In this document: positions 1-6,995 of the stretch, one piece after another
Numbering within the stretch: the first letter of the stretch is position 1
Layout of the letters: each line of letters starts with the position of its first letter
From: a virus
DNA length: 20,155 bases
Direction: 5' to 3' (one strand)
Virus record (IMG/VR): IMGVR_UViG_3300026519_000614
Location: 1 to 20,155 of that record
Translations under genes and position numbers: made by a program
Notes under the pieces: generated by a model
Seen by the model: only the letters and a program-made list of their open reading frames with translations
Databases searched by the model: none
Told to the model about the DNA's origin: nothing

Positions 1-914
1 TGGCGTGCGATGGCCAGCAACAACATGGCGATGTTGTTCAGGCTCGCGGGCGGGGTTTCTAGGTCGCGCCGCTGCATGTAGGCGATAAACGCTTTTTTCA
101 TGTTGTCAGCGGTGATCACGCTGCGAAGATCGACAAAGCCTTTCGGGTCTTCGCCAGCCTGAACCAGCGCATCCAGGTATTGCCTCAACTGGGCCTCGTT
201 ATTGCGCAGGGACATGGGCGCTTGCGGTCGTATCGGTGCGTCCTCGTTGAAAATGTCCGCGTGTGATACCCGCGCCTGATAGCAGGCGAAATCCGCAAGC
301 AGGCTTTCGGGATAGTCTGGCAGCGGAATGCACTTGTGCGCGCCGCCCTTCTGATAGGTTATTTTTTGCAGGGGCAGGTTGTTGCGTGAAATGATGGCAT
401 TCCACATCTGGGCTATGTCCTTGCACAGCTTGTGCGGTTCTTTTCCCAGCGTCCGGGCATCAATGTAGCTTTGGAAATCGCGCATGACCGCGTCGGTGAC
501 GGCCTCTGGCTCGATCCCGTGATGGCAGCAGAATTTGACGAAACGCGACAGGACGGAAACCTGATGCTTCGCATCGCTCATGGCGAGGAATTCGCGCCAT
601 TTTGCACTATGCTCGGTGCGCGGAATGTCACGCGGGAATGCGCGCGTGATCCGCAAGGCCCTTGTGAGGCCCGACTTGATGTTTGCCCACGTCTTGGGGG
701 TAATCCCGGCCTGAACCGGATGCACCTTCGCCAGCAGACGCCTCAGATCGGGTGCATTGGCGGGAATGTCCCGAGGTGTTTTGTGCAGATATCGGGCCAC
801 GCGATTGATCGCCGAGATCAGATCGCGCCGCTTCGTCTCTGTCAGGTTGCGGTTCGCCTCGAGTGCTTCGCGAACGTCATGAAGGGTTTTTGCGGGTGTT
901 GTGTCGAAGGCCAT
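1..914 (-). CDS. int: Tyrosine site-specific integrase, N-terminal part (gene runs off left edge)
   Basis: An open frame of 304 codons starts at ATG 914 (MAFDTTPAKTLHDVREALEA) and stays open to the window edge, so the catalytic C-terminal domain is not visible. The part seen is helical and basic and resembles the N-terminal and core-binding region of long alphaproteobacterial integrases. These enzymes recombine attP with a chromosomal attB, often a tRNA 3' end. Neighbours support the call: an excisionase-like HTH gene lies just upstream on the same strand. The gene reads leftward with its 3' end toward the presumed element end, the usual layout. I cannot see the R-H-R-Y residues, so the assignment rests on overall resemblance and context. 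A different DNA-binding protein is less likely. A 162-base gap separates it from the excisionase-like gene. Confidence 0.72.
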   Translation of the reverse strand, partial: MAFDTTPAKTLHDVREALEANRNLTETKRRDLISAINRVARYLHKTPRDIPANAPDLRRLLAKVHPVQAGITPKTWANIKSGLTRALRITRAFPRDIPRTEHSAKWREFLAMSDAKHQVSVLSRFVKFCCHHGIEPEAVTDAVMRDFQSYIDARTLGKEPHKLCKDIAQMWNAIISRNNLPLQKITYQKGGAHKCIPLPDYPESLLADFACYQARVSHADIFNEDAPIRPQAPMSLRNNEAQLRQYLDALVQAGEDPKGFVDLRSVITADNMKKAFIAYMQRRDLETPPASLNNIAMLLLAIAR

Positions 915-1061
915 GGTATTTCCTTTTTGGCTCGTCAGGTTTTGGGTTGGTTTGGAGACAGAAAGAGACATGGCGGCCCACGAGCGGAAATTCGGGAAAA
1001 CGGAGTGGTCAATTTGAAGCCGGAGTTTGCTTGACCGTTTTCCCTGTCGCCGAAAAATGCC

Positions 1062-1087
1062 GGACTTTTGAGGACATTAGAGGACAT
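1062..1087. repeat. Three GGAC motifs at 10-bp intervals, including GAGGACAT twice
   Basis: GGAC occurs at 1062, 1072 and 1082. The last two copies are within the octamer GAGGACAT (1070-1077 and 1080-1087). One-helical-turn spacing puts them on the same DNA face. They overlap the last codons of the excisionase-like gene and lie upstream of int, where integrase arm sites or excisionase sites are commonly found. Function is inference. Confidence 0.4.
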
Positions 1088-1289
1088 GGGCCAAATACCC
1101 CTGTCCACGCGCTACCGCGAGCGCTTTCAAGTCGGCTCTGGCGATACGCCAGTCCCGCCCCAAGCGCGTGGCGGGCAAGGTTCGCGCGGTGATCCAGCGG
1201 CGAACGGTTTTGGGGGAGACCCGAAACAATTGCGCAACTTCCTTGACGCTGAGGTAGGTGGCGTTTGTGGGGAAAGGGAGATCAGGCAT
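1077..1289 (-). CDS. Excisionase-like helix-turn-helix DNA-binding protein (70 aa)
   Basis: The small protein (start MPDLPFPTNATYLSVKEVAQ) has the MerR/excisionase-type winged-helix pattern: YLSVKEVAQLF, then VSPKTVRRWI, then a basic wing with LPATRLGRDWRI. Proteins of this kind bind DNA beside integrase genes and either direct excision or regulate int. A longer frame reaches 1430, but I chose ATG 1289 because the HTH family usually begins about a dozen residues before the SVKEVA helix and an AGGGGG ribosome binding site lies just upstream. The start overlaps the end of the preceding small ORF by 8 bases, which suggests translational coupling. It sits between that ORF and int on the same strand. 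An AlpA-like activator is an alternative role. Confidence 0.75.
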   Translation of the reverse strand: MPDLPFPTNATYLSVKEVAQLFRVSPKTVRRWITARTLPATRLGRDWRIARADLKALAVARGQGYLAHVL

Positions 1290-1437
1290 CCTGCACCCCC
1301 TGTTCCCGCTTGGTGGAAAGGGCAGCGAAATCCGCACGTGCGGCTTCACGGGCCAGCAAACGTACAAGGGCGAGCAGGGCTTCGGGGATCGGAAGGCCGG
1401 GGGCGACATCCACGGGCGCAGATGGAGCACAGGTCAT
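1282..1437 (-). CDS. Small hypothetical protein upstream of the excisionase (51 aa)
   Basis: A 51-residue ORF (MTCAPSAPVDVAPGLPIPEA...) with an amphipathic helical middle (LLALVRLLAREAARADFAAL). I do not recognise a family. The start at 1437 is favoured over an upstream start at 1521 because AAAGGA lies about 8 bases before the ATG. Its stop lies inside the first codons of the excisionase-like gene, so the two are probably translated as a coupled pair. It may be a short regulator or a leader ORF of the int/xis operon; the sequence does not decide this. Confidence 0.5.
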   Translation of the reverse strand: MTCAPSAPVDVAPGLPIPEALLALVRLLAREAARADFAALSTKREQGVQDA

Positions 1438-1776
1438 CGAACGAGTCCTTTCGAGAAAGAACCGCGGTTCGGCGATGATCCTTATGGTGAAATCAGGAAG
1501 GCACTCCTGACAACGAACCATAAACCCGAAAACGGGTTTGGATCATTGCCTCGAGTGCCTGGCAGGCGCTTACGCCCAAATTGGCTCCCTAGCGGCCCAG
1601 CCACTATGGCTGGTGGGATTTGTGACCCAAGGATAGTGGGGGTGATTTTCGATTTCAAGAAAAACCTGTTTTGGCGGGGGGGCAGTTTGGATGCGGGGTG
1701 CAGGCCCTCGCAACAGGTTCAGGTTTACTGGTCTTGATAGCACGAAGCAGATCTCGGTTGCAGTGAGGCCATCAAC
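1438..1776. other. Intergenic stretch, no gene seen
   Basis: About 340 bases between the small xis-operon ORF and the end of cap15, both on the minus strand. Short hairpins are visible (AACCCG/CGGGTT around 1526-1541 and CAGCC/GGCTG around 1599-1613). I saw no convincing coding frame, tRNA or repeat array. It probably holds the promoter of the xis-int operon and the end of the cap15 transcript, but I cannot name the boxes with confidence. Confidence 0.4.
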
Positions 1777-2508
1777 CTATTTGGTGGTTCGCTTCAAGAC
1801 AATCAGGCCAGCCGCATTCAAGCCATGGTTCCATGACCGATTTTGCCAGTATTGTCCCTGCATTTCGGTCGCGTCCTCGTTTAGGCTGAGCACCGCGGAC
1901 CCGTAGAACTTGGGTTGATCCGTTACAGCAAGGCGCTGAGTGTTGTCTTGCTTGTTGGTCTGTTCATAAACCCATGCAATCGATTTTTTTCCATTATCTG
2001 ACTTGAAAAATTCCACAGAGATCGTTTCGGAGCTCAGCAATGGTGTCTTATCGTTCGGCAAGAATGCCACGTCGGTTCGAAACCAAGTCTGATTGATTTT
2101 TATATCAAAGCTCGCTTCGAGCAGATCGGGTAACTTGTCGGCAAAAGGGTCAAATGTGATCTCGTCACTCGCGGCGGCGGTTCTTAGCCGTTCTACAATT
2201 GGCCAATTGGACTGGATCGTTACAACCCATTCGCCGTTCAAGTCGGGAAAGAAGCGTTTTTTGAGCCATGGCCCTACAAGAGGTAACTTCCAGAGTAGAC
2301 GCCAGCCTGGCACGACTACGAACAGCGCAATGCTTCCCCAAATCACGCCCGCAACAACTCTTGATGTCAGAAGGTTGGCAACCGTCGTTCCAACAACAGG
2401 CATGTTGGTCGCTAGCAAAGTCTCGATCCAGCCAACAGCAAGAGGTGAAGCCAAAGCCAAATAGACCGCCAAGGTAATCCAGAACGAAAGGGGGACAAAC
2501 TTTGCCAT
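1777..2508 (-). CDS. cap15: Cap15-like CBASS effector: two TM helices plus beta-barrel sensor domain
   Basis: This 243-residue protein has two N-terminal membrane helices (about residues 7-27 and 51-73), a short basic loop, and then a beta-rich soluble domain. That domain starts with FFPDLNGEW (residues 86-94), the signature I associate with the SMODS-associated 2TM beta-strand-rich effector family, now Cap15. Family knowledge: the barrel binds a cyclic nucleotide and the TM part then oligomerises and disrupts the inner membrane, killing the infected cell. The start at ATG 2508 (MAKFVPLSFW) is preferred over an upstream in-frame start at 2580 because AGAGG lies about 10 bases before it and it leaves a normal intergenic space. 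The gene is divergent from the synthase operon, not its first gene as is usual for CBASS effectors. Confidence 0.82.
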   Translation of the reverse strand: MAKFVPLSFWITLAVYLALASPLAVGWIETLLATNMPVVGTTVANLLTSRVVAGVIWGSIALFVVVPGWRLLWKLPLVGPWLKKRFFPDLNGEWVVTIQSNWPIVERLRTAAASDEITFDPFADKLPDLLEASFDIKINQTWFRTDVAFLPNDKTPLLSSETISVEFFKSDNGKKSIAWVYEQTNKQDNTQRLAVTDQPKFYGSAVLSLNEDATEMQGQYWQNRSWNHGLNAAGLIVLKRTTK

Positions 2509-2608
2509 AATGCTCAGCCTCTGGTATTGAAAATTCGACCCTATGCCCCCAAGTATATGGGTAGTCAACGACATCAGCACAAGATGAAGCCGAAGAAGGG
2601 ACAGTTTA
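2509..2608. promoter_or_regulatory. Divergent promoter region of cap15 and the CBASS operon
   Basis: The 100 bases between the two starts must drive both directions. On the minus strand TTGACT (2568-2563) is a plausible -35 box for cap15, with only a weak -10 about 17-18 bases on. On the plus strand TTGAAA (2527-2532) is followed by AT-rich AAGTATATGG. Neither -10 is strong. The synthase start at 2609 has AAGGGA about 8 bases upstream. Effector and synthase could be co-controlled from this shared region. Confidence 0.35.
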
Positions 2609-3850
2609 ATGCCGATTAACGCACATAAAGCCTTCGTGTCTCGTCCTTCGGGTTACAAGTTCGCGTTGAACCTTTCAGAGCAACAGGAACAGGTCCTGCG
2701 GACCGCTCGGGATGACATTCGCAACGAGATTTCCTCCCAGTTCGGAACATTTGCGGAGTCGTTAGGTGATCAGGTTCTGTTTGAAAATTGCGCACCTGTG
2801 TTCGCTCGGAGCTTCCACACTCCGAAGTTCAGGATGCAGGGGAGCTTCTCGTATCACACCTGCAATCAACCTGCTCATGTTCCGCCTCAAGAGATAGATT
2901 TGGATGATGGGTTGTTTATGCCTGTTTCGTATTTTGAAAAGGATGAAGGCAGGGCTCCTGTGATCCAAAGCGCTGCTTACTTTGCTATTGTTGAGCGCAT
3001 CCTAGCGCCCCTCTGCGCAAAGAAGGGCTGGAAACTCGTTACTGACAAGTCTTCATGTATTCGTGTCAAGATCGATGACGCGATGCATACTGACCTTGCG
3101 CTCTATTCCGTGCCGGAGACGGACTTCCAAAGCATCTCAAAGGACGCTCAAAAAAGAGGAATCGATTTTTCGGCCAACCTTCTGATGGAAGACACAGCAT
3201 ATCGTATGCTCTCCCAAGAAGAAATGATGCTGGCGCACCGTGAAGAGGGCTGGAAAAAATCTGATCCGCGAAAGCTTGAGGATTGGTTTATTGATGCCGT
3301 CAAAGAGTACGGTGAGCAAGTTAGGACGGTGAGTCGTTACCTCAAGGGCTGGAAGGATTTCCAGTGGAAACAAGGGAGGCTGGCCTCGATTGCACTTATG
3401 GCCGCTGTTGTAGCTGTGTTCCAAAAGGCATCGGCAGGAATCCCGAGTGATCGGGATGACATCGCGCTGTTGCGTGTTGCCGAGGGCTTACCTGACTTCC
3501 TCTCCAAGGAAATCCCAAACCCGGTTGTTGAGGGGGAACGATTAGATCAGGGGTGGACCCCCGAGGAACGGAATGACTTCGTAGCAAAGGCTAAGGTTCT
3601 TGCGGAGCGACTGCGCGATGCTCTTGTGCATTCGTCCGATCGGGTTCTCGCTGTCGAAGCGCTGCAGGAACAATTTGGGGGGCGCATACCCAAAGACTTG
3701 ACGCTCTATGTGCCCGATGCCGGGTTGGAAACTAAGCCGGACGAATTGGCAGCACCGGCGGCATTGACGCTTGGGATGATTGATAAGATAGAGGCAGAGC
3801 ACAAGGGTCTTGCCGCTGTGAACAAGCAGGGCGGTGGACGCTACGGGTAA
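2609..3850 (+). CDS. cdnA: CBASS cyclic-dinucleotide synthase, DncV-like (clade A CD-NTase)
   Basis: A 413-residue nucleotidyltransferase matching the Vibrio DncV pattern through most of its length. The GS motif is at residues 78-79 (GSFSYHT) and the metal-binding pair D97/D99 lies in EIDLDDG. The third acidic residue is D162 in HTDLALYSVP, and the helical region resembles DncV's KAWRDAQW (here KGWKDFQW). DncV makes 3',3'-cGAMP after phage infection; the product here is inferred, not shown. The C-terminus is GGGRYG, so it ends in glycine, which suits attachment by Cap2. The start is ATG 2609 with AAGGGA upstream. Its last codons overlap the start of cap2. Base composition is more AT-rich than the phage genes to the right. 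Confidence 0.92.
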   Translation: MPINAHKAFVSRPSGYKFALNLSEQQEQVLRTARDDIRNEISSQFGTFAESLGDQVLFENCAPVFARSFHTPKFRMQGSFSYHTCNQPAHVPPQEIDLDDGLFMPVSYFEKDEGRAPVIQSAAYFAIVERILAPLCAKKGWKLVTDKSSCIRVKIDDAMHTDLALYSVPETDFQSISKDAQKRGIDFSANLLMEDTAYRMLSQEEMMLAHREEGWKKSDPRKLEDWFIDAVKEYGEQVRTVSRYLKGWKDFQWKQGRLASIALMAAVVAVFQKASAGIPSDRDDIALLRVAEGLPDFLSKEIPNPVVEGERLDQGWTPEERNDFVAKAKVLAERLRDALVHSSDRVLAVEALQEQFGGRIPKDLTLYVPDAGLETKPDELAAPAALTLGMIDKIEAEHKGLAAVNKQGGGRYG

Positions 3851-5651
3851 TCTGCGCTTGACCGGACCGTCTGAACAAGCTGGCGCTGAGATGGATGAGA
3901 CGTCGCGGTGGGTGCTCGCTCAATATCCGAATGCGCGAGTTCTTTCGCGAACTGAGCTATCTCGATATAAAGCGGACAGCCCGCTCTGCGGATGGCTTGT
4001 GCCGTTCGAGCACGAAGGCGAGCGCTTTGATCTGCAAGTAGTGATCCCGCAGGATTTTCCGTGGATCAAGCCGCGTGTTTTCTGTCCTGAGAAATTTCAG
4101 TTCAAACAGTTGCCACACATCGAGAAAGACGGCGCATTTTGCCTATACCCTCCAGGAACAGAGCACGACCCACTGAACGCCAAGGGGTTGATACAGGATG
4201 CCATCAAAGAGGCGGCGCGATTGATCGTGGCTTCATTCGATGACGCATTTCTCGATGATTTTGGTACAGAATTCGACTCGTATTGGAGCAAAACTGAAGG
4301 CGGGAAAAATGTCATAAGCCTTCTGCCGCCTGGAGGCCCTTCACGGACAATTTCTATCTTGCGTAGTAAAGGTGACTACTATCTGGCGGACGATAACGAC
4401 GCGTTGGAAAGGTGGCTTCGCAATCGCTTTCCCGGAACGAAGTCGGGCTATGAATTCACGACCGCGACGCACGTGGTTCTTAAAAGACCAATTTTTCCCT
4501 CTGAATACCCGAAGTCTGGCGCAGCAGTATTGCTTATAATGAGGGAACTGGCGCCTGATGCCGTGGGTCTGCTAGCAAAAGCCGCTGAAAACGCAGATGA
4601 TAAGTTCACAGTATCTTTTGAGGGGCACACGGAGGACGGCCCAGTATTCTTTGCCGTGGAGGTGATGCCCCCGACGAAGCAGGGCATGCCAACCGGGCGC
4701 CGCCCAGACATGCTGCAAAAGGGTTTTCGTCCGGGAAAGGTGCCACCCCATATCCGATTGCAGAGACAATTAGGTGGGAACAGGGTCGAACACCATGACG
4801 TCATGCGGGCTGATGCATCGTGGGTTCATGGACGCGACACCCCCGGTGTTGCGCCACTATTCGATAAACGAGTTCTCATGATCGGTGTTGGCTCCTTGGG
4901 AAGCGAGGTCGCACAGCTTCTGGCCAAGACGGGCATTGGGTCGATCACTTTGGTTGATCCTGATCTTCTGGATTATTCGAACGTTGGCCGGCATGCGTTG
5001 GGAGTCTCAGAGGTCAGGACATTCAAAGCCAAGTCGCTCGCGGAAAGACTAACTAGAAACTTCCCACACATGCGCTTAGTCGAACACTTTTCTGAGGACT
5101 GGCTATCTCTTTTTCAGAAACGCCCTGAGGTATTCCAAGACGTTGATCTGATCGTGTCTACAGTTGGTAGTTGGTTGGCGGAAGGTAGGCTCAATCAAAT
5201 AGCTAGGAGTGAAGCCAATTTTCCACCTGTGCTCTATGGGTGGGCAGAGTCGTTTTCCGTTGCAGGGCATGCTGTATTGATCGGACCAGACGGTCCCTGT
5301 TTTGCGTGCGGCATGGATAATTTTGGGAGATCGCTCCGAACGGTTTGTGATTGGGATGCCGAGACGACTCGGAAGCAACCCCATTGTGGGGCGAGTTTTC
5401 AGCCCTACGGACCAATCGCGTTGTCGGGAGTTGCAGCATTAGTTGCGAAAACTGCAACGAAAGCACTGCTTGGGGAGGTTCGTCCGGGGACTGAGGCCGT
5501 ATATTGGGCCTCGCAGGAAGAGATTTTGGATCAAGGAGGACGCTTTAACGCAGAATTCCTAACTTGTTTTTCTTCTGTTCCAGAGTTTGGAGGATCAAAA
5601 TTGTTTGATTGGAGGCAGAAAGATGAATGTTCTTTTTGCGGCAAAGAATGA
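3834..5651 (+). CDS. cap2: Cap2: E2-E1 ubiquitin-ligase-like fusion of type II CBASS
   Basis: A 605-residue two-part enzyme. Residues ~25-150 form an E2/UBC-like fold with catalytic cysteine C103 in HIEKDGAFCLYPPG. Residues ~340-605 are a ThiF/E1 adenylation domain with nucleotide loop GVGSLGS (351-357) and VDPDLLDYSN after it. A likely E1 catalytic cysteine is C518 (QPHCGAS). CxxC pairs at C489/C492 and C599/C602 look like a structural zinc site. Family knowledge: Cap2 conjugates the C-terminus of the CD-NTase to target proteins, priming its activity. The start is a GTG at 3834, overlapping the synthase by 17 bases; ATG 3891 is an alternative and would still leave the E2 domain intact. The length agrees with known Cap2 proteins. 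Confidence 0.93.
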   Translation: MDATGNLRLTGPSEQAGAEMDETSRWVLAQYPNARVLSRTELSRYKADSPLCGWLVPFEHEGERFDLQVVIPQDFPWIKPRVFCPEKFQFKQLPHIEKDGAFCLYPPGTEHDPLNAKGLIQDAIKEAARLIVASFDDAFLDDFGTEFDSYWSKTEGGKNVISLLPPGGPSRTISILRSKGDYYLADDNDALERWLRNRFPGTKSGYEFTTATHVVLKRPIFPSEYPKSGAAVLLIMRELAPDAVGLLAKAAENADDKFTVSFEGHTEDGPVFFAVEVMPPTKQGMPTGRRPDMLQKGFRPGKVPPHIRLQRQLGGNRVEHHDVMRADASWVHGRDTPGVAPLFDKRVLMIGVGSLGSEVAQLLAKTGIGSITLVDPDLLDYSNVGRHALGVSEVRTFKAKSLAERLTRNFPHMRLVEHFSEDWLSLFQKRPEVFQDVDLIVSTVGSWLAEGRLNQIARSEANFPPVLYGWAESFSVAGHAVLIGPDGPCFACGMDNFGRSLRTVCDWDAETTRKQPHCGASFQPYGPIALSGVAALVAKTATKALLGEVRPGTEAVYWASQEEILDQGGRFNAEFLTCFSSVPEFGGSKLFDWRQKDECSFCGKE

Positions 5652-6148
5652 GTATCCACTACCCAATTGGCGAAAGCGGGCAATATTTGATATTTGAAAA
5701 AAGCGTTCTTGATCACTTTGACAAGTGGCGACAATTGAATCCGGGAATGCTTGAAGTCGGTGGACAGCTATTCGGTGCGGTAGAAGACGAATGTATAAAA
5801 CTCAAACAAGCGACTGGACCAAGGCGTTCTGACAGGCGAGGCCGCTTTTTCTTTATCGCGGACCGTCTCGCGGACCGTCGGGAAATCGGCTCATTGTACA
5901 AATCTGGGCTGCATTACTTCGGTGATTGGCACACCCACCCTCAAGCTATCCCCGAACCATCTGGAACCGACCTTGCATCAATGGCCGACCTTTTTGCTCG
6001 TTCAAAGCATGAGTTGAATGCATTCGTGATGGTAATTGTCGGGACGTCCCGGTTTCCCGATGGGTTGCATGTATCACTTCACCAGGCCAACGCATGGTCG
6101 AGGCTAATCCCGGGAAACACCGGTGACTTTATACGCCTCATAAAGTAA
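5648..6148 (+). CDS. cap3: Cap3: JAMM/MPN isopeptidase of type II CBASS
   Basis: A 166-residue JAB/MPN metalloprotease. The zinc site is complete: E36 in LEVGGQLFG, H95 and H97 in GDWHTHP, with S105 and D108 in EPSGTDLASM. In CBASS, Cap3 cleaves the CD-NTase off its conjugates and so opposes Cap2. The start ATG at 5648 overlaps the cap2 stop as ATGA; an in-frame start at 5627 exists but the coupled start is the usual arrangement. This is the last gene of the CBASS operon. Only about 38 bases separate its stop from the tRNA-end-like sequence, so it may lie right against the element boundary. Confidence 0.92.
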   Translation: MSIHYPIGESGQYLIFEKSVLDHFDKWRQLNPGMLEVGGQLFGAVEDECIKLKQATGPRRSDRRGRFFFIADRLADRREIGSLYKSGLHYFGDWHTHPQAIPEPSGTDLASMADLFARSKHELNAFVMVIVGTSRFPDGLHVSLHQANAWSRLIPGNTGDFIRLIK

Positions 6149-6186
6149 CGACGCACCTCAACTTTGTTCGACACTGCTGGTATCGA

Positions 6187-6199
6187 ACCCCCGCAACCA
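6187..6199 (+). other. Candidate attachment-site core: 3' end of tRNA-fMet
   Basis: The bases ACCCCCGCAACCA match the 3' acceptor end plus CCA of initiator tRNA-fMet (the E. coli gene ends CCCCCGCAACCA). The sequence upstream does not continue as a tRNA, so this is a tRNA end without its body. That is what the distal att site looks like after integration into a tRNA 3' end. It lies just after cap3, with an integrase at the other end of the CBASS block and a terminator right behind. The match is short, so chance is possible. Confidence 0.42.
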
Positions 6200-6228
6200 A
6201 AATTATAAAATAAAACAGCATGTTAATG

Positions 6229-6251
6229 GACGTCCACGCGGACGTCTTTTT
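6229..6251 (+). terminator. Rho-independent terminator
   Basis: A perfect 7-bp stem, GACGTCC (6229-6235) and GGACGTC (6240-6246), has a 4-base loop ACGC and is followed directly by five T residues. It would end the CBASS operon transcript. If the tRNA-end match just upstream is a real att site, it may originally be the terminator of the tRNA gene. Confidence 0.8.
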
Positions 6252-6487
6252 GCGTTTCGCGTCTGTGTCAACACTGTGTCAACAGATCCCTGACGCCGCG
6301 TGTCAACGGATTGCGCCGTGTTCGCACGGCTCCCCGCTTGTTCCGGCTTCAACCTCGAACCCGGAGGGCGTCGACACCAAGTCTGGGTGCAATCGCCATG
6401 TGCAGAAGCGCAGACCCCAATTGCCTTTCCTAAAGACGTGATCCGCGCGCCTTGGACCAATTACGTGGCTCCAGGCGGCACTATATA
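6252..6487. other. Intergenic stretch with short repeats and a hairpin, no gene seen
   Basis: GTGTCAAC occurs three times (6265-6272, 6276-6283, 6300-6307). The hairpin GCCGTG-TTCG-CACGGC lies at 6315-6330. An open frame runs from 6300 into the membrane-protein gene, but its N-terminal part looks non-coding and precedes the promoter. A GTCGAC site is at 6370-6375. The stretch might be leader or boundary DNA between two elements. Confidence 0.4.
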
Positions 6488-6516
6488 TTGTGGGTTGTGT
6501 GCGCGAGGTATACAAT
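6488..6516 (+). promoter_or_regulatory. Sigma-70-type promoter of the membrane protein/TIR operon
   Basis: TTGTGG (6488-6493) and TACAAT (6511-6516) are separated by 17 bases, near-consensus for -35 and -10. Transcription would begin around 6523, about 35 bases before the first start codon. This also argues against the longer upstream reading frame. Confidence 0.55.
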
Positions 6517-6557
6517 TACATCGATTCCCGGACGCAAGTGAGAGCTTTAGGCTAGCA

Positions 6558-6995
6558 ATGACAACCGAGAGAGATGATCTGCCGAAGCATTTGGAGTTTA
6601 TTCTGGACGTGGTCGAGCGCCACGCTCGTAATACGTTCCTCCTGAAAGGCTGGTCAGTGACATTGGTAGCCGCGGTCTTCCTGTTAGCCATTAGGGGAGC
6701 TGAGCCGACGCTTGCTATGGCCGCAGGATTTCTTCCCTCGCTAACATTCTGGGCTTTGGATGCCTATTATCTTCGTCAGGAACGTATGTACCGCGCCCTC
6801 TACAACCATGTGCGGAAGGCCGTACCAACCTCTGAAAGCCGCTTCAGCCTTGATGCCCGCCCATTCGTTTCAGAGGTTCCAGGATGGTTCCGAACTTTGG
6901 GTGCCACGCCGGTCTTTTGGTTCCATGCAGCTATCTTGGCAATCGTCGTTGTCGCGCTTGCTTTTTTCTCGCTGAGGCCTCCCGATGCCCCGTAA
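6558..6995 (+). CDS. Three-TM membrane protein paired with a TIR protein
   Basis: A 145-residue protein (MTTERDDLPKHLEFILDVVE...) with hydrophobic helices at about 32-47, 51-71 and 117-138. The pattern HLEFI..V..RHA.NTFLLKGW, then TFWALDAYYLRQERMYRALY, is one I recognise from an uncharacterised bacterial membrane family often seen beside TIR-like proteins; I know no assigned function. The start at ATG 6558 was chosen because a good promoter ends at 6516 and upstream codons in the frame look non-coding. The stop overlaps the start of the TIR gene by 11 bases. By analogy with other two-gene signalling defences it could be the membrane effector gated by a TIR product; this is inference. It lacks the beta-barrel of Cap15. 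Confidence 0.7.
   Translation: MTTERDDLPKHLEFILDVVERHARNTFLLKGWSVTLVAAVFLLAIRGAEPTLAMAAGFLPSLTFWALDAYYLRQERMYRALYNHVRKAVPTSESRFSLDARPFVSEVPGWFRTLGATPVFWFHAAILAIVVVALAFFSLRPPDAP

Noticed and set aside
432-1034. 200-codon plus-strand open frame
   Set aside because: Antisense to the integrase fragment, which is the better coding frame and has the better context.
6165-6199. Complete tRNA gene
   Set aside because: Only the acceptor end is recognisable; no anticodon or D arm can be folded upstream.
6265-6307. GTGTCAAC repeats as plasmid-type iterons or minus-strand -35 boxes
   Set aside because: Only three copies with irregular spacing (11 and 24 bases), no replication gene adjacent and no convincing -10 partner.
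6300-6557. N-terminal extension of the membrane protein
   Set aside because: It would start before the promoter at 6488-6516, and its residues look like translated non-coding DNA.
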